Shown piece after piece: positions 7,036 through 8,169 of a stretch of DNA of 8,169 nucleotides. The DNA lies in the NCBI GenBank assembly GCA_002869095.1, contig PKTO01000198.1, positions 1 through 8,169 of the forward strand, written 5' to 3'. The first letter of the stretch is position 1; each line of letters opens with the position of its first letter. Origin of the DNA: Clostridiales bacterium (GTDB lineage: Bacteria > Bacillota > Clostridia > Peptostreptococcales > BM714). The notes beneath the pieces are model-generated. The model was not told where the DNA came from, did not search any database, and saw only the letters and a list, made by a program, of their open reading frames with translations. The translations under genes were made by a program, and so were the position numbers.

Positions 7036-7087
7036 AAGCATCACTCCTTAAGATGATGATAACATAAATACGGAAAGAGGTGTCATA
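7029..7087. promoter_or_regulatory. Divergent promoter region of alaX and the 7088 gene (tentative)
   Basis: Only 52 bases separate the two starts, so both promoters must lie here or reach into the coding regions. For the + strand, TGATAACAT (7057-7065) is a weak extended -10; TTGGCA (7029-7034) with GATGAT (7052-7057) at 17 bases is an alternative. For the - strand, ATGACA (7086-7081) and TATCAT (7061-7056) are 19 bases apart. None is strong and they overlap, so transcription in the two directions may interfere. Ribosome sites are clear: AGAGGTG (7076-7082) for the + gene and AAGGAG (7049-7044) for alaX. Confidence 0.3.
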
Positions 7088-8005
7088 ATGGACTATCATA
7101 AATTGATTGAAATTGAAGAAAAATTGCTGGACGATGTGTATGTTTACGGAGTCGAATCGGCAAAAGTGGAAATTGAGGATTTTCAGAACCTATATGCCAG
7201 GAACATCGGGAGCCTTTCGGGATTTGACAAGTGGAGCATATTCAATGTGAATTTGGGCGGTAAAAGCCTGTTGGAACTGTTTATTGACGGCAATAAAGAC
7301 ATTGCGGAAGATGAGAAGCATGTTCTCGATGGCTGGTCGCATTCGGAAATGAAAGTTTGTGAAGCGATCGATGTGCCGGTCGGCAAACCTTCGGTGTTCA
7401 ACGACATAATAAGCGGGCAAAAAATCGACGTTCAAACGGGAGAAAAATTGAAAAAAGGCGATATTTTCATCGGCCGCATATATGCGATTGACGGCGATTT
7501 TTACGCAAGCGGCCATTTGTCTGCGTCAGTCGATCGAAAGATTGCCGAAACGGTGAAGGGGAAATTGCGGGAGGCATACGAATCGTACTGCAACATAAAA
7601 GGCTATGTTTCGTTTAAAAGTTATGCTGAAAGCAACCAATGGATTTTTTACAAAATGATTGAAATCATCGAAGACATTGATTTGAAGCAGGATGATGGGA
7701 CAGTCGAAGTTCATTCAGCCGTCTATATAATTGCGGACAGAAAGAGTTTTCAGGAAAAATTAAGTATGGCGGATTCATTCATTTTGGATGAAAGGGACAA
7801 GGAATCGGAATATTATCTGTTGCTTGACGGGAGCGACCTCTTGTGTGAAATGGAAGTCCATAAGGACCGCATCGTTCTTAACGGAAATTCATCCGATGAG
7901 CTCGAAAGGTCGAGGGTGAAAGTGGAAGGCCTCTTTGAAGATTGCGTGGCATTTTCAAAATCGTACGTCAAGAATGTTGAAGAATTGCTGGAAAAGGAGG
8001 ATTGA
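7088..8005 (+). CDS. Uncharacterised 305-residue protein
   Basis: I do not recognise a named function. The product is acidic, rich in Asp/Glu/Lys, with no signal peptide and no membrane segment, so it is probably cytoplasmic. The central stretch (FDKWSIFNVNLGGKSLLELFID... LDGWSHSEMKVCEAIDV... GDIFIGRIYAIDGDFYASGHLSAS, about residues 45-150) reads like the layout I recall from uncharacterised Firmicutes proteins, some of which carry a SEC-C metal-binding tail. No Cys-rich SEC-C tail is present here; the protein ends in LLEKED. The C-terminal half is predicted mixed alpha/beta and ends in a likely helix. ATG 7088 has AGAGGTG 5 bases upstream. Its stop lies one base before the start of the DUF4177-type gene, so the two form an operon. 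Coding status is well supported; function is open. Confidence 0.85.
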   Translation: MDYHKLIEIEEKLLDDVYVYGVESAKVEIEDFQNLYARNIGSLSGFDKWSIFNVNLGGKSLLELFIDGNKDIAEDEKHVLDGWSHSEMKVCEAIDVPVGKPSVFNDIISGQKIDVQTGEKLKKGDIFIGRIYAIDGDFYASGHLSASVDRKIAETVKGKLREAYESYCNIKGYVSFKSYAESNQWIFYKMIEIIEDIDLKQDDGTVEVHSAVYIIADRKSFQEKLSMADSFILDERDKESEYYLLLDGSDLLCEMEVHKDRIVLNGNSSDELERSRVKVEGLFEDCVAFSKSYVKNVEELLEKED

Positions 8006-8006
8006 A

Positions 8007-8169
8007 ATGTGGGAATACAAAGTTGAACATATAAAGACTGCAGGAGCCACAAACCTTGTAATGTCGAAAAAAGACCAGGATTTCATCAACAGGCTGGTAA
8101 GCGAAGGCTGGGAGCTTGTTGAAGCGGTGCCGACGGTAAACGGAAGGACAATCATAATGTTCTTCAAAA
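8007..8169 (+). CDS. DUF4177-type small protein, 3'-truncated by the window edge
   Basis: Fifty-four codons are visible and the frame is still open at the last base. The pattern WEYKVEHI... FINRLVSEGWELVEAVPTVNGRTIIMFFK matches the short DUF4177 fold seen widely in bacteria: an N-terminal EYKV strand, then a helix ending in L-x-x-x-GWELV-x-x-x-P, then a strand of hydrophobic residues. That domain is about 50-60 residues, so little may be missing. No biochemical role is known to me for the family. The start is secure: AGGAGG (7995-8000) lies 6 bases before ATG 8007, inside the end of the preceding gene, with which it is surely co-transcribed. Confidence 0.8.
   Translation, partial: MWEYKVEHIKTAGATNLVMSKKDQDFINRLVSEGWELVEAVPTVNGRTIIMFFK

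Noticed and set aside
6432..7056. Plus-strand open frames inside alaX
   Set aside because: The alaX frame carries all four zinc ligands and family motifs, so the opposite frames are shadows.
1087..8005. Possible selenocysteine codons at the TGA stops of selA, plsY, the dehydrogenase, the hydrolase and the 7088 gene
   Set aside because: Each TGA sits at the expected family end or at an overlap with the next start. Read-through of selA, the dehydrogenase and the hydrolase gave only short or unlikely tails, and no SECIS-like hairpin was seen after any of them.
1..8169. Search for insertion sequences, CRISPR arrays, attachment sites or phage genes, including integration at the selC 3' end
   Set aside because: No transposase or integrase, no spaced direct repeats, and no duplicated tRNA end near selC. 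The base after CCA leads straight into the terminator.

Overview
The window is chromosomal and densely packed, and looks like it comes from a Firmicute of the class Clostridia. The signs are strong GGAGG-type ribosome binding sites, extended -10 promoters (TGN-TATAAT), frequent ATA/AGA/AGG codons, moderate G+C, and a selA-selB-selC order. A selDABC cluster of this kind has been described in the amino-acid-fermenting Eubacterium (Peptoclostridium) acidaminophilum. The genus is an inference. No mobile element, phage gene or CRISPR array is visible.

Region 1 (1-3194, + strand) is the selenocysteine decoding module. It holds the 3' three-quarters of selA (Ser-tRNA(Sec) to Sec-tRNA(Sec) conversion), a complete selB (Sec-specific elongation factor) overlapping selA by 4 bases, and the complete tRNA-Sec gene selC with its own extended -10 promoter, encoded CCA and a strong terminator. 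SelA makes Sec on the product of selC, and SelB carries it to UGA codons marked by a SECIS hairpin. selD, which makes the selenium donor, would be expected just upstream but lies outside the window. No selenoprotein gene was found here.

Region 2 (3164-3888) holds plsY (phospholipid synthesis) on the - strand. It shares a bidirectional terminator with selC and has a divergent promoter region facing the next operon.

Region 3 (3873-5759, + strand) is a two-gene operon: a D-2-hydroxyacid dehydrogenase of the glycerate/glyoxylate type, then a metallo-beta-lactamase-fold hydrolase with a winged-helix-like tail. The genes overlap by 4 bases. Their joint role is unknown.

Region 4 (5753-7035, - strand) is a long-form AlaX alanyl-tRNA editing protein, convergent with region 3 and with a terminator in the gap.

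Region 5 (7088-8169, + strand) is an uncharacterised 305-residue protein followed by the start of a DUF4177-type small protein, cut by the window edge.

The start codons of four genes were set from ribosome binding sites or family N-termini and differ from the longest open frames: the dehydrogenase (TTG 3904), the hydrolase (ATG 4872), AlaX (ATG 7035) and selA (no start in window). No clearly new biological system is evident. The least explained items are the dehydrogenase-hydrolase pair, the 7088-8005 protein with its DUF4177 neighbour, and an unusual acceptor stem in tRNA-Sec.
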